From NCBI GenBank assembly GCA_946611195.1, contig CAMODB010000007.1, positions 1 through 43,344 on the forward strand: DNA of 43,344 bases, written 5' to 3'. The notes beneath the pieces are model-generated. The model had not been told where the DNA came from. It made no database searches and saw nothing but the letters and a program-made list of their open reading frames with translations. Shown one piece after another: positions 17,993 through 26,017 of the stretch. This stretch comes from an uncultured Bacillota bacterium. Lineage in GTDB: Bacteria > Bacillota_I > Bacilli_A > ML615J-28 > CAG-313. Every line of letters starts with the position of its first letter. Positions within the stretch are counted from its first letter, which is position 1. The position numbers and the translations under genes are program-made.

Positions 17993-18078
17993 TGGTGCAG
18001 TAAATGAGACTTGAACTCACACGAGAAATTTCTCACTACCCCCTCAAAGTAGCGCGTCTACCATTCCGCCATTACTGC
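17993..18078 (-). tRNA. tRNA-Leu (anticodon GAG)
   Basis: This 86-base type II tRNA reads from GCAGTAA at 18078 to CCA at 17993. The acceptor stem GCAGTAA/TTACTGC pairs perfectly, the discriminator base is A, and the CCA is encoded. The anticodon loop reads TTGAGGG, giving GAG, and a long variable arm (TGAGAAATTTCTCG) follows, as in tRNA-Leu. The T arm is GTGAG-TTCAAGT-CTCAT. Confidence 0.95.
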
Positions 18079-18110
18079 TTTTACATAATAACCCATTCTA
18101 CTATATTTTA

Positions 18111-18139
18111 ATTATACCATTATTTTACTTCTTATTCAA
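18111..18139 (-). promoter_or_regulatory. Sigma-A-type promoter for tRNA-Leu
   Basis: On the minus strand there is a -35 box TTGAAT (18139-18134), a 17-base spacer, and a -10 box TATAAT (18116-18111), about 33 bases upstream of the mature tRNA 5' end. Confidence 0.8.
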
Positions 18140-18150
18140 TAGAACTGATA

Positions 18151-18177
18151 AAAAAGGATAATTTATTTATCCTTTTT
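18151..18177 (-). terminator. Hairpin terminator after the 138-residue membrane protein
   Basis: AAAAAGGATAA/TTATCCTTTTT forms an 11-bp stem with a 5-base loop and a built-in U-rich side. It overlaps the stop of the gene at 18163. Confidence 0.75.
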
Positions 18178-18579
18178 CTTATCATTTTTTGTCGCAAGTT
18201 TTTTTTCTTTTTCCATCATCTCAGCTAATTTTTTATCATTTGGAAATAGTATTTTTCTTAGTGCTATCGCAATCCCAAAGGTAATTATTTTTTCTGGCGT
18301 TCCCGGAAGCCACAAGATAGCCGCATAGCCTATACCTACATTACGCATCCAACTTATTTTAAAAATAGAACCAAAGAAAATAAATAAATAGCACCAACCA
18401 TTAGTAATCATCCAACCTATGAGAAAACAAACTAAAAATCGCCAATTTAAAAAATATCGTAATAATTTATTAAAAAAGTTCTTTACTTTAGGACTGAATC
18501 GATTTTGATTATGATAAATAAAGCCTAAAAATAATATTAAAGCTGTAAAAATCAATAGAATAAGGATTATTACTAACAT
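18163..18579 (-). CDS. Small membrane protein of unknown function
   Basis: This is a 138-residue protein with an N-terminal hydrophobic segment (residues 1-22), one or two more around 48-75, and possibly a fourth near 85-110. It ends in a strongly charged Lys/Glu-rich tail (EMMEKEKKLATKNDKKKDK), probably cytoplasmic. I do not recognise the family. It starts 11 bases after the CDF transporter ends, so it is likely cotranscribed with it and ends at the adjacent hairpin. Confidence 0.75.
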   Translation of the reverse strand: MLVIILILLIFTALILFLGFIYHNQNRFSPKVKNFFNKLLRYFLNWRFLVCFLIGWMITNGWCYLFIFFGSIFKISWMRNVGIGYAAILWLPGTPEKIITFGIAIALRKILFPNDKKLAEMMEKEKKLATKNDKKKDK

Positions 18580-18590
18580 AATTTTCCTTT

Positions 18591-19706
18591 CTAATCAGAA
18601 ATATCAATATCTCTAATTATGATTATTTTATAATCAGAAAATTTCTCCTGAATCACTTGTAAAATATGATTATATTCTTCTTTGATATTTGGGCAATCAA
18701 AAGAAATGACAATATCAAAAGTTACTACTTTATTTTCTTTATTAAAATGAAAACCATGGAAAGATTCTACATATTCAAATTTTTCGACTTCTTCTTTAAT
18801 ATTTAAATAAAGATTCTTAGTCTCTTCATCATGTAAATTAACTGCATATACACCAATAGATGTAACAATAATATGCATATTAGCATAAATCTTTTCGGTT
18901 ATCATTCTCGTCATTTCATCAATTTTAGATGAAGAAAGATCATCTTCTACTTCTACATGGAAAGAAACATAATAAGAATCTGGTCCATAATTATGAATAA
19001 ATAAATCATATACACCATAAACACCATCGAATGATAATGCTAATTCTTTAATTGCATCACATAATTCTTTTTCCGGTCGTTTACCTAATAAATTACTTAA
19101 GGTTTCTAGTAATATTTCAATACCACTCTTTAATATAAAAATAGAAATAATTACTCCTAAATAAGCTTCTAAATTTATTTTAAAGATTAAATAAATAACA
19201 GCTGTTAAGACGGTTGATAATGATATTATAGCATCAAATAAAGCATCAGTACCACTAGCAGTTAAAGAATCAGAATTATATTTCTTTCCTCTTTTTCTAA
19301 AGAAAAGACCTAAAGCTACTTTAATTAAGACGGCAACGGCAATAATAACAATCCCAACAATTAAATAATTAGTTTCTTCAGGGTTAATAATTGATTTAAT
19401 AGAATCAATCATTGCGGTTACACCCGCATATAATACAATAAACGCAATTAAAGATGTTGTTAAATATTCAATTCTACCATAACCTAATGGATGCTTTTTA
19501 TTTGCTTTCTTACCGGCAAGCTTAGTTCCAATAATGGTAATGACACTAGACAAAGCATCACTAAGATTATTTACTGCATCTAGTATTATCGCAATACTAT
19601 TCATAATAAAACCTAAAATAGCTTTAATTGTAACTAATAATAAATTTCCAAGTATGCCAATGATACTGGTTTGAATTATTTTCTTATTTCGATTATTCAT
19701 ATTCAT
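18591..19706 (-). CDS. Cation diffusion facilitator (CDF) metal transporter
   Basis: This is a 371-residue divalent-metal/proton antiporter of the CDF family. Six membrane segments occupy roughly residues 10-205. The metal-binding motifs are DAVNNLSDALSS in helix 2 and TDALFDAI in helix 5, and the HP motif KKHPLGYGRIEYL follows helix 2. A cytoplasmic ferredoxin-like domain occupies about 210-290, followed by an extra domain of about 80 residues. The start may be Met1 or Met3. A TATAAT box at 19718-19713 lies so close to the ATG that the message could be almost leaderless; no clear -35 box accompanies it. Confidence 0.92.
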   Translation of the reverse strand: MNMNNRNKKIIQTSIIGILGNLLLVTIKAILGFIMNSIAIILDAVNNLSDALSSVITIIGTKLAGKKANKKHPLGYGRIEYLTTSLIAFIVLYAGVTAMIDSIKSIINPEETNYLIVGIVIIAVAVLIKVALGLFFRKRGKKYNSDSLTASGTDALFDAIISLSTVLTAVIYLIFKINLEAYLGVIISIFILKSGIEILLETLSNLLGKRPEKELCDAIKELALSFDGVYGVYDLFIHNYGPDSYYVSFHVEVEDDLSSSKIDEMTRMITEKIYANMHIIVTSIGVYAVNLHDEETKNLYLNIKEEVEKFEYVESFHGFHFNKENKVVTFDIVISFDCPNIKEEYNHILQVIQEKFSDYKIIIIRDIDISD

Positions 19707-19747
19707 ATTAATATTATATCAAAAATTGAGATTATTTATTTTAAAAA

Positions 19748-19773
19748 AACAACTATATTAAAATATAGTTGTT
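19748..19773 (-). terminator. Hairpin terminator after the histidine kinase gene
   Basis: AACAACTATAT/ATATAGTTGTT forms an 11-bp stem with a 4-base loop, followed on the minus strand by seven Ts. It ends the long murI-pgs-two-component transcript. Confidence 0.85.
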
Positions 19774-21506
19774 TAATTATTCAATTCAATGCTAAAGCTT
19801 GATCCTGAATCTATTTTACTTTCGACATTTATTTTAGCATTTAAGATATTACAAATTTGTTTAACTAAATTTAAACCAATTCCAGTTCCACTTGTTTTAC
19901 TATTATGACTTTCATCAATTCGGTAAAAACGTTCAAAGATCTTATCTAACATCTTTTCTTCCATACCAATACCAGTATCGACAAATGATAAAACGGTTCC
20001 TTTATTATTTCTATAAGTACTGATAGTTATCGAACCTTTATTTTTATTATATTTAACCGCATTAACTAATAAATTACGAATAATTTCTTTAATAAGAATT
20101 TCATTACTAGTAATATGAATTATATCTAATTTTAAATCAATATTTAATTGCATTTTCTCAATTGGTTCTCTAAGATTTGCTAATTCTTCATTAATTAGTA
20201 ATTCTAAATCCACATCTTGATTTAAATCAAAACTTTCTTTACGATTTTCAATATTAGTTAAAAGTAATAATTGATCAATGGTATCTTTCATTTTAATCGA
20301 TTCATTGTGAATGATATTTAAGAAATTAATATCTTGTTCACTATATGATTCTGATGATGATAATAATAATTCACTAAAGCCACTAATGGATGTAATCGGT
20401 GTTTTAAGTTCATGAGAAGCATTTGCGATAAACTCGCTCTTATTTTTCTCTTCTAATCTTTCTTTGGTTACATCACTTAATTTAATTAAATAAATTCTTT
20501 TAGTATCACTGAATTCATTCCATGGATTGTCAAAAGCATCAATCGTTACATAGAATATTTTACCAAGTTCATTGATTTTAACATCAAAATAGATATTTTC
20601 ATTATTTTCTATCGCATAATCGATTTTTTCTAAAATGATTTTTTCATAATTTAAATTATGAATATTTAATGAAATAACATCTTCATTTACTTTAGCAATT
20701 CTTTTTGCGTAATTATTGATTAAGATTATATTGCCTTTATTACTAAGCACTAAGAAACCTTGATCCATATTATTAATTAAGAATTGTAATTTTTCACTAT
20801 CATCCTTAATGGTTTTAAGAGATGTATAGATATTATTACTAATTACGTTAATTTCTTTAATAGCTTCCGCAACTTCTTTATAACGATGAACAGTATCTAT
20901 TTCTTCATATTTTCCTTCATTTACAAGTTTTAAATTACTAGAAACACTATTAAAAGCATCAACAATATTTTGAGTCGTTTTTCTTGTAAAAATTAAACTT
21001 AAAAAGACGACGATTATCGCAACCACAAAGACAAAGAATAAAGATTCTAAAATTCCTAAATTATTATCGGCAATCATAATCGATGTTCGAACAATAATAT
21101 CATCATTCAATTTTGTAATATAGAATAATTCATTATCTTTATTATAAAGATGTTTATTCTTAACATCAATTTCATTTGCTCTATTCAATTCATCACTCGA
21201 TAAATTCGGAAAATAATTATCACCAACACTATCATTACTACTATCTATTAAGATATTACCATGGGAATTGGCAACCACAATAGTTAACCATTGTTGATTC
21301 TTCGTTAGATTTTTAACAACAGTTTGTAATTCTGTTTCATTAGTCGTCTCACTAATTTGTTCATTTACAACTACCGAAATATTGACTAATTCATTTTGCA
21401 TATTATTTCTCGTAAAATGATTCCAAATAAGTGATGAAGCTAATGAAAAGATTAATAACGCAATAATAACAATTAAAACATTTCGCCGAATTAATTCATC
21501 ACGCAT
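19773..21506 (-). CDS. Sensor histidine kinase, PhoR-like
   Basis: This is a 577-residue membrane kinase. One membrane helix lies near residues 8-28, an extracytoplasmic sensing region spans about 30-150, and a second helix lies near 152-174. A HAMP-like linker and a PAS-like segment (FLINNMDQGFLVLSNKGNI, near 242) follow. The H box has the phospho-His365 (NASHELKTPITSISG). The ATP domain has the N box NLLVNAVKYN, the G1 box VDTGIGM, the F box FERFYRID and the G2 box GTGIGLNLV. It follows the response regulator gene by 8 bases. It is the last gene of the transcript that also carries pgsB, pgsC and the mesaconase genes, so it probably senses an envelope or polymer-related signal. Confidence 0.94.
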   Translation of the reverse strand: MRDELIRRNVLIVIIALLIFSLASSLIWNHFTRNNMQNELVNISVVVNEQISETTNETELQTVVKNLTKNQQWLTIVVANSHGNILIDSSNDSVGDNYFPNLSSDELNRANEIDVKNKHLYNKDNELFYITKLNDDIIVRTSIMIADNNLGILESLFFVFVVAIIVVFLSLIFTRKTTQNIVDAFNSVSSNLKLVNEGKYEEIDTVHRYKEVAEAIKEINVISNNIYTSLKTIKDDSEKLQFLINNMDQGFLVLSNKGNIILINNYAKRIAKVNEDVISLNIHNLNYEKIILEKIDYAIENNENIYFDVKINELGKIFYVTIDAFDNPWNEFSDTKRIYLIKLSDVTKERLEEKNKSEFIANASHELKTPITSISGFSELLLSSSESYSEQDINFLNIIHNESIKMKDTIDQLLLLTNIENRKESFDLNQDVDLELLINEELANLREPIEKMQLNIDLKLDIIHITSNEILIKEIIRNLLVNAVKYNKNKGSITISTYRNNKGTVLSFVDTGIGMEEKMLDKIFERFYRIDESHNSKTSGTGIGLNLVKQICNILNAKINVESKIDSGSSFSIELNN

Positions 21507-21514
21507 TTTATTAC

Positions 21515-22198
21515 CTATTCTCTAACAATAAAACCAACACCACGAACTGTTTCAATATACTCATCAGGAGTGAATTTCGCTATTTTTTCTCTTAAAGTTT
21601 TAATATGCATATCAAGTGTTCTCGTCTCAGTTTCTGGTCCAAAGCCCCATATATTTTTAAATAGCTTGGTTCTTGTAACCACAATTGATGGTGTTTCAAA
21701 TAACATACAAAGAATTTCATATTCTTTGGCCGTAATGTCTTTAATAACACTATCTTTATATAGAACTAGATGTTTCTGTGTATCAACAGTCAAATCACGA
21801 ATAACTAATAATTTTCCTTCATGCATATTGACTTTTCTTAAATTTGCATTAATACGAGAAATAAATTCATTTAACTTAAATGGTTTAGTGATATAATCAC
21901 TTGCTCCCATATCAAGTCCTTTAACAATATCTTTTTCTTCAGATTTGGCGGACAGAATAATAATTGGAATATTTTCATATTCTTTCTTCTCTTTTAACAT
22001 TTTTAACAAATCAAAGCCATTAATCGAAGGTAACATTAAATCAAGAACAATTAAATCTGGTTTTTCTTTTGCAAGCTTACCAATAAAAGACATTGGTTCT
22101 AAGAATCCATGTTCTTCAAAACCATTCTTATCTAAGGTTGCGCCAATAAGAGTATTAATAGATTCATCATCTTCAACAAAATAAATTAATTTCCTCAT
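21515..22198 (-). CDS. OmpR/PhoB-family response regulator
   Basis: This is a 227-residue regulator. The receiver domain has the acidic pair VEDDE, phospho-acceptor Asp53 (IVLDLMLPS) and Lys in YITKPFK. The C-terminal winged helix is of OmpR type (ITAKEYEILCMLFE, TRTLDMHIKTLREKI, VRGVGFIV). I place the start at ATG 22198 because GGAGG lies 11 bases upstream and the ATG shares one base with the stop of the previous gene (TAATG). An ATG at 22216 would itself contain that ribosome site. It pairs with the adjacent kinase. Its position behind the pgs genes suggests that it controls them, but no binding site could be identified. Confidence 0.94.
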   Translation of the reverse strand: MRKLIYFVEDDESINTLIGATLDKNGFEEHGFLEPMSFIGKLAKEKPDLIVLDLMLPSINGFDLLKMLKEKKEYENIPIIILSAKSEEKDIVKGLDMGASDYITKPFKLNEFISRINANLRKVNMHEGKLLVIRDLTVDTQKHLVLYKDSVIKDITAKEYEILCMLFETPSIVVTRTKLFKNIWGFGPETETRTLDMHIKTLREKIAKFTPDEYIETVRGVGFIVRE

Positions 22199-23295
22199 TA
22201 TTTCTTTTTCCTCCAATTTATATATTTTTCTATTCCAAAATAGATAAAAATACCAGCTGATATTACGATTGCAATAATTGGTAAATCGAAGCGATATGAC
22301 ATTTGATAATACATGTCACCTTCACCAACTTCCGGAATTTCCATTGGATCATAGACTATACCATATTGGGTTGTTAAATATTTAATATTTAAGATTTGTA
22401 CAACTGGTACTCCAGCTTCTAAATAAGTATCTAATAACCCTATTTTATCGTAATTATCAATAATTTTTCGACTTAAATATGATGGTTTAATTAAGCCATA
22501 ACGATTACCAAAAGAATATTCATCACGTCCCATGGAAACAAGACTTCCACCAACATTGATAAATAATTTTAAATTAGGACATTTTTTCGCAATCAATTTC
22601 TTTCTTTCATCGATATTCTTTTTATAATCACTTTCTTCAAGAAAAGTAACATCTGAATCATTAATACGCTCAATAATAGGATTAATCGTTTCTAAATCAA
22701 AACTAGTTCTTGTATCATTACTTCCACCTAAAGAAACATAATCTAATTTAGAACTAAAGATTTTTTCTTTATAAAGATATTCAGCCATATCAAAATAAGT
22801 AAATTCTGGATTATTAGCACCAAAACTAGAAGCGCCAATGGAAGCCATATTACATACTTTTAGATTCATTACTTGACAAGCAGCTTGAACACAAATATTT
22901 AATGCTGGAAATGAACCTGAAGTAACAACTGCTACTTCATCTCCTTCTTTTATATTTGCTTCTCGAAAGAATTCAACAATTAAAGCAGCAAAATTAGGAT
23001 TACAAGAAGTTCTTTTTGCGTCAATTAAACCCGATGTCGTAGTAATTTCTGTATATCTTTCACCAATTAAACCACAATTATAAACATCAAAACTTGATAT
23101 AGCAATTCCATTATTAATTTTGTATTCTTTAATTTTGTCCATTGCTTTTTTTGCTAATTTCGTTGCTTCAATTTGTTCATCATAATAACTATTTTGTTCT
23201 TTCGTGGTAGTTTTAAAAGTAATAACAATCGATAATACTAATAATGATGCCCAGATAAGAAAAATTAAAGTACGATAACCTTGTTCTTTTTTCAT
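22198..23295 (-). CDS. Poly-gamma-glutamate system protein (PgsW-like)
   Basis: This is a 365-residue protein with one N-terminal membrane helix (residues 10-26) and one near the C-terminus (about 336-356), so the roughly 310-residue core faces outside. Core landmarks are VTSGSFPALNICVQAACQV, NMASIGASSFGANNPEFTYFDM and LGGSNDTR. I recognise this as the family called poly-gamma-glutamate system protein, which accompanies PgsB and PgsC in some anaerobes. Its biochemical role is not established. It starts 5 bases after pgsC and overlaps the response regulator by one base. The usual CapA/PgsA protein is not seen in the window. Confidence 0.75.
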   Translation of the reverse strand: MKKEQGYRTLIFLIWASLLVLSIVITFKTTTKEQNSYYDEQIEATKLAKKAMDKIKEYKINNGIAISSFDVYNCGLIGERYTEITTTSGLIDAKRTSCNPNFAALIVEFFREANIKEGDEVAVVTSGSFPALNICVQAACQVMNLKVCNMASIGASSFGANNPEFTYFDMAEYLYKEKIFSSKLDYVSLGGSNDTRTSFDLETINPIIERINDSDVTFLEESDYKKNIDERKKLIAKKCPNLKLFINVGGSLVSMGRDEYSFGNRYGLIKPSYLSRKIIDNYDKIGLLDTYLEAGVPVVQILNIKYLTTQYGIVYDPMEIPEVGEGDMYYQMSYRFDLPIIAIVISAGIFIYFGIEKYINWRKKK

Positions 23296-23300
23296 AAATA

Positions 23301-23750
23301 TTATAGTACTCCAATTTTATTAGCAAGGATTGCAAAAAGTTCAACAATACATACGACAATGACTAAAGCGGGAACAGTTCTTTTAATTCCTTGTTTATAG
23401 ATGTCATTCGCAATAAGACCACTTATTGTATAACCAATTATCGAAATATTTAATAAATTTAATGATAATCCTTTTAAGATAAGCTGCAAGACAGCATTTA
23501 AAATAAGACTTACAACAATCATTAAAACAAAACGTCTCTTACCATAAATTATTAAATATTTAGATAATAATTTAACAATAAAATAACAAATAATAGAAAC
23601 AATTACCGTATAAATCATTCTTTCTGGCTGTCTAATATAAAGAGCCATTAAACCAGGAACAATAATACCACCTGGTGAAATATTAGTAACTTCATAAAAA
23701 ATGATGCTGACTAAGACACCAAGTATAACAATATTTAAACTTAAATTCAT
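23301..23750 (-). CDS. pgsC: PgsC/CapC, poly-gamma-glutamate synthesis membrane subunit
   Basis: This is a 149-residue protein with about five hydrophobic segments spread over nearly its whole length. The N-terminal stretch FYEVTNISPGGIIVPGLMALY is the conserved PgsC/CapC motif. PgsC forms the membrane complex with the PgsB ligase and is needed for polymer synthesis. Its start overlaps the pgsB stop (ATGA-type, 4 bases), as expected for subunits made in equal amounts. The C-terminus (TVPALVIVVCIVELFAIL) also fits the family. Confidence 0.88.
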   Translation of the reverse strand: MNLSLNIVILGVLVSIIFYEVTNISPGGIIVPGLMALYIRQPERMIYTVIVSIICYFIVKLLSKYLIIYGKRRFVLMIVVSLILNAVLQLILKGLSLNLLNISIIGYTISGLIANDIYKQGIKRTVPALVIVVCIVELFAILANKIGVL

Positions 23751-24862
23751 AGCTTCTCACCATTTTCCTTAAAATAATCGAGGATTTTCATTCCTTGACC
23801 ACCAATATTTCCTACCGCAAAAATATATTGATCATTAAATAAATCATTAATATCATGATAATTAACAATTTCTAAATCAGGTCTTAATTTCTTTATTTTT
23901 TGCGTTACATAAGTTCTATTAGACCCCATGAGAATTAATTTCTTAATTTGATATTTTTGAATCATTTCGATATGTTGAATTACTCTCGTAGGTCTATCCG
24001 CACGATTATTTAAAAGGATAGTAATTTCTTCTTCTTTTAAATTCATATCCTTTTTTATACGATCAAAAACAACATTAATCGAAGTCGGATCATTAATAGA
24101 AAAACCATTATAAAGAATAGTATTACCAATTTGATAACTTTCAAAAGCACCTACATCATGATGATAAGTTTTTAAACCTTCATAAAATGCTTCTTGATTT
24201 AAACTTAAAGCTTCACATACGCCAAGTGCTAAAGAAATATTTTCTTCAAAAGTATCTAAATTAGGTCCGTTATATGGTTTAGCACAAATAACATTTGTTC
24301 CTTTTAATTTAGCTTTATCCGTAAAATATTTTTCATAATCACCAGGACCAATTACTAAAGTTCCATTAGTTGGAATTGTATTACTAAAAGCATTGGCAAT
24401 ATCATCTAAATCTTCACCCATATCATTTACATGATCTAAGCGCACATTTGTAATAACTGTTACATCAGCTTTTAAGATTTTTTCTTCACAAATCCTTTGT
24501 AATTCAGGATTAACAGCCATACATTCTAAGACAACAACTTCTGCCCCTTCTTTTTTAGCTAGTCGTAACATCTTTATTTGTTCTCTAATATTAGCTTTAC
24601 CAAGTCGTTTTATCACAACATCTTGATTATTAACATTAATATAAGTAGGAACAGTTCCAGTCGTTTTTGAAAAGACCTTGAAACCACAATTTCTGATCCC
24701 CGCATCAATTAATCTAGTAGTAGTACTTTTACCTCTAATACCATTAACATGAATAATATATTTAAAACTTTTCCGAATCTTGTCTAAAACAACTCTTTCA
24801 ATTATCACAAAGGATAAATAGCCAACAGCTAAAATAATAATAATTAATGCTAATCCGTCCAT
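23747..24862 (-). CDS. pgsB: PgsB/CapB, poly-gamma-glutamate synthase ATP-dependent ligase
   Basis: This is a 371-residue Mur-ligase-like amide ligase that joins glutamate units through the gamma-carboxyl. A membrane helix at residues 3-22 anchors it. The P-loop VNGIRGKSTTTRL lies at 39-51. Other Mur/CapB features are VVLECMAVNPELQ, VTNVRLDHVNDMG and LLNNRADRPTRV. The length matches CapB/PgsB. It lies between a lipoprotein gene and pgsC with overlaps of 1 and 4 bases. In capsule-forming species PgsB works with PgsC and PgsA. Here the third member is the PgsW-like protein instead. Confidence 0.92.
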   Translation of the reverse strand: MDGLALIIIILAVGYLSFVIIERVVLDKIRKSFKYIIHVNGIRGKSTTTRLIDAGIRNCGFKVFSKTTGTVPTYINVNNQDVVIKRLGKANIREQIKMLRLAKKEGAEVVVLECMAVNPELQRICEEKILKADVTVITNVRLDHVNDMGEDLDDIANAFSNTIPTNGTLVIGPGDYEKYFTDKAKLKGTNVICAKPYNGPNLDTFEENISLALGVCEALSLNQEAFYEGLKTYHHDVGAFESYQIGNTILYNGFSINDPTSINVVFDRIKKDMNLKEEEITILLNNRADRPTRVIQHIEMIQKYQIKKLILMGSNRTYVTQKIKKLRPDLEIVNYHDINDLFNDQYIFAVGNIGGQGMKILDYFKENGEKL

Positions 24863-25491
24863 TATTCAACCCCCAGCAATAATTTTAAAGGTTGTTCTAA
24901 AGAAACTGTACTACTAACTTCTAAACAAGGAATATGATTATCTTCACTAATATTTGATAAATAATGGTCTTGATTACCACTACTTACATATAAATTGAAG
25001 ATGGTTGATGAAAATACTTTTTCAATTAAACTATCGGATGTTGATCCTCGACGATTAATACCACCTAAATGAAAACCGATTAAAGAAATCTTCTTCTCAT
25101 TTTTTAATTTGATAAAATCATCAATTCTATTTTGTTCATCTAAAACTGTAATATCGCTTTCGGTTAAAGCTTTAATTGAACAGCCTACGAAAATAAAAAC
25201 TACTGAATTTTCTTCAACTGAACTAGCCTTAAGGGTCATATCGAATTCATAATCTAAATTATCATTGTATTTATAATCAAACATATACGCATCATTAGCT
25301 TGTCCAATCGAAGTAACATAAATTTTTTTATTCTTGATTAGACCTTTTGCTTCAGATGGAAAAGTAGTATGATCAATTATTTCTCTTTCAATTTCATTTT
25401 CTTTACAACTAAAACTAAAGAATAATAGTAATAAACAAAGAAATAAACTAAATCTTTTTATATTTTTTAATACCTTCATCAAATAAATCAT
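24862..25491 (-). CDS. Lipoprotein, paralogue of the one at 32448-33083, pgs-linked
   Basis: This is a protein of up to 209 residues with a lipoprotein signal (LFLCLLLLFFSFSC, lipid Cys29). The mature part matches the lipoprotein encoded at 32448-33083 in order: KKIYVTSIGQAND, LKASSVEENSVVFIFVG, then HLGGINRRGSTSD at 141-153, and a hydrophobic end LKLLLGVE. The repeated pattern IGQA...VFxxVG...HxGGxxRRGSxSD looks like a small alpha/beta domain. I believe it belongs to a DUF family found near pgs genes but cannot name it with certainty. The start is ambiguous: 25491 (44-base overlap with the mesaconase subunit) or 25479. It ends one base into pgsB. Confidence 0.75.
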   Translation of the reverse strand: MIYLMKVLKNIKRFSLFLCLLLLFFSFSCKENEIEREIIDHTTFPSEAKGLIKNKKIYVTSIGQANDAYMFDYKYNDNLDYEFDMTLKASSVEENSVVFIFVGCSIKALTESDITVLDEQNRIDDFIKLKNEKKISLIGFHLGGINRRGSTSDSLIEKVFSSTIFNLYVSSGNQDHYLSNISEDNHIPCLEVSSTVSLEQPLKLLLGVE

Positions 25492-26005
25492 TTCCTACTG
25501 TATCATATGTAACAATACCAAAGAAACCTTTTACTTCTAAACGGTAAATAGCTTCTGCTCCTAAATCTTCATAACAAATTAAATCACATTTAGTTACGGA
25601 TTCTGATATAGCAGCGGCAGCACCACCAATAGCTGATAAATAAACGGCATGATATTGTTTTAATAATTCTCTTAATTCTTTACTACGAGGACCTTTACCA
25701 ATCATCACTTTTAAACCTTGTTTTAATAATGGTTCAACAAAAGGATCCATACGATAACTTGAAGTTGGTCCACAAGAGCCGATTGCTCTACCAGGTTTAG
25801 CAGGTGTAGGTCCAACATAATAAATACCACCGCCATTAACATCAATAGGTAATGGTTGATTATTCTTTAATAATTCTACTAATCTCTTATGAGCAGCATC
25901 ACGACCAGTATAAATAACTCCCGTTAATTCTACTTTATCACCAGCTCTTAAGCTATCAATTACTTCTTGCGATAAAGGTAATGTTAATCTTTTAATTTCA
26001 TCCAT
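25448..26005 (-). CDS. Class I fumarase/mesaconase, beta subunit
   Basis: This is a 185-residue C-terminal-type subunit of the two-subunit iron-sulfur hydratases. Family landmarks are GDKVELTGVIYTGRDAAHKR, GGGIYYVGPTPAKPG, GSCGPTSSYRMDPF and GKGPRS near the middle, and AIGGAAAAI. With the alpha subunit 12 bases upstream it forms a fumarase or mesaconase. The same fold also serves L-tartrate dehydratase. The neighbouring methylaspartate ammonia-lyase and acyl-lyase genes argue for mesaconate hydration to citramalate. Its last 15-odd codons overlap the following lipoprotein gene in another frame. Confidence 0.9.
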   Translation of the reverse strand: MDEIKRLTLPLSQEVIDSLRAGDKVELTGVIYTGRDAAHKRLVELLKNNQPLPIDVNGGGIYYVGPTPAKPGRAIGSCGPTSSYRMDPFVEPLLKQGLKVMIGKGPRSKELRELLKQYHAVYLSAIGGAAAAISESVTKCDLICYEDLGAEAIYRLEVKGFFGIVTYDTVGNDLFDEGIKKYKKI

Positions 26006-26017
26006 GATTACTACCTC

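Noticed and set aside
16447-22184. Short plus-strand frames opposite the signalling genes (for example 16447-16650, 17685-17888, 21570-21896, 21945-22184)
   Set aside because: All lie antisense to genes with intact catalytic motifs and show no domain or ribosome site of their own.
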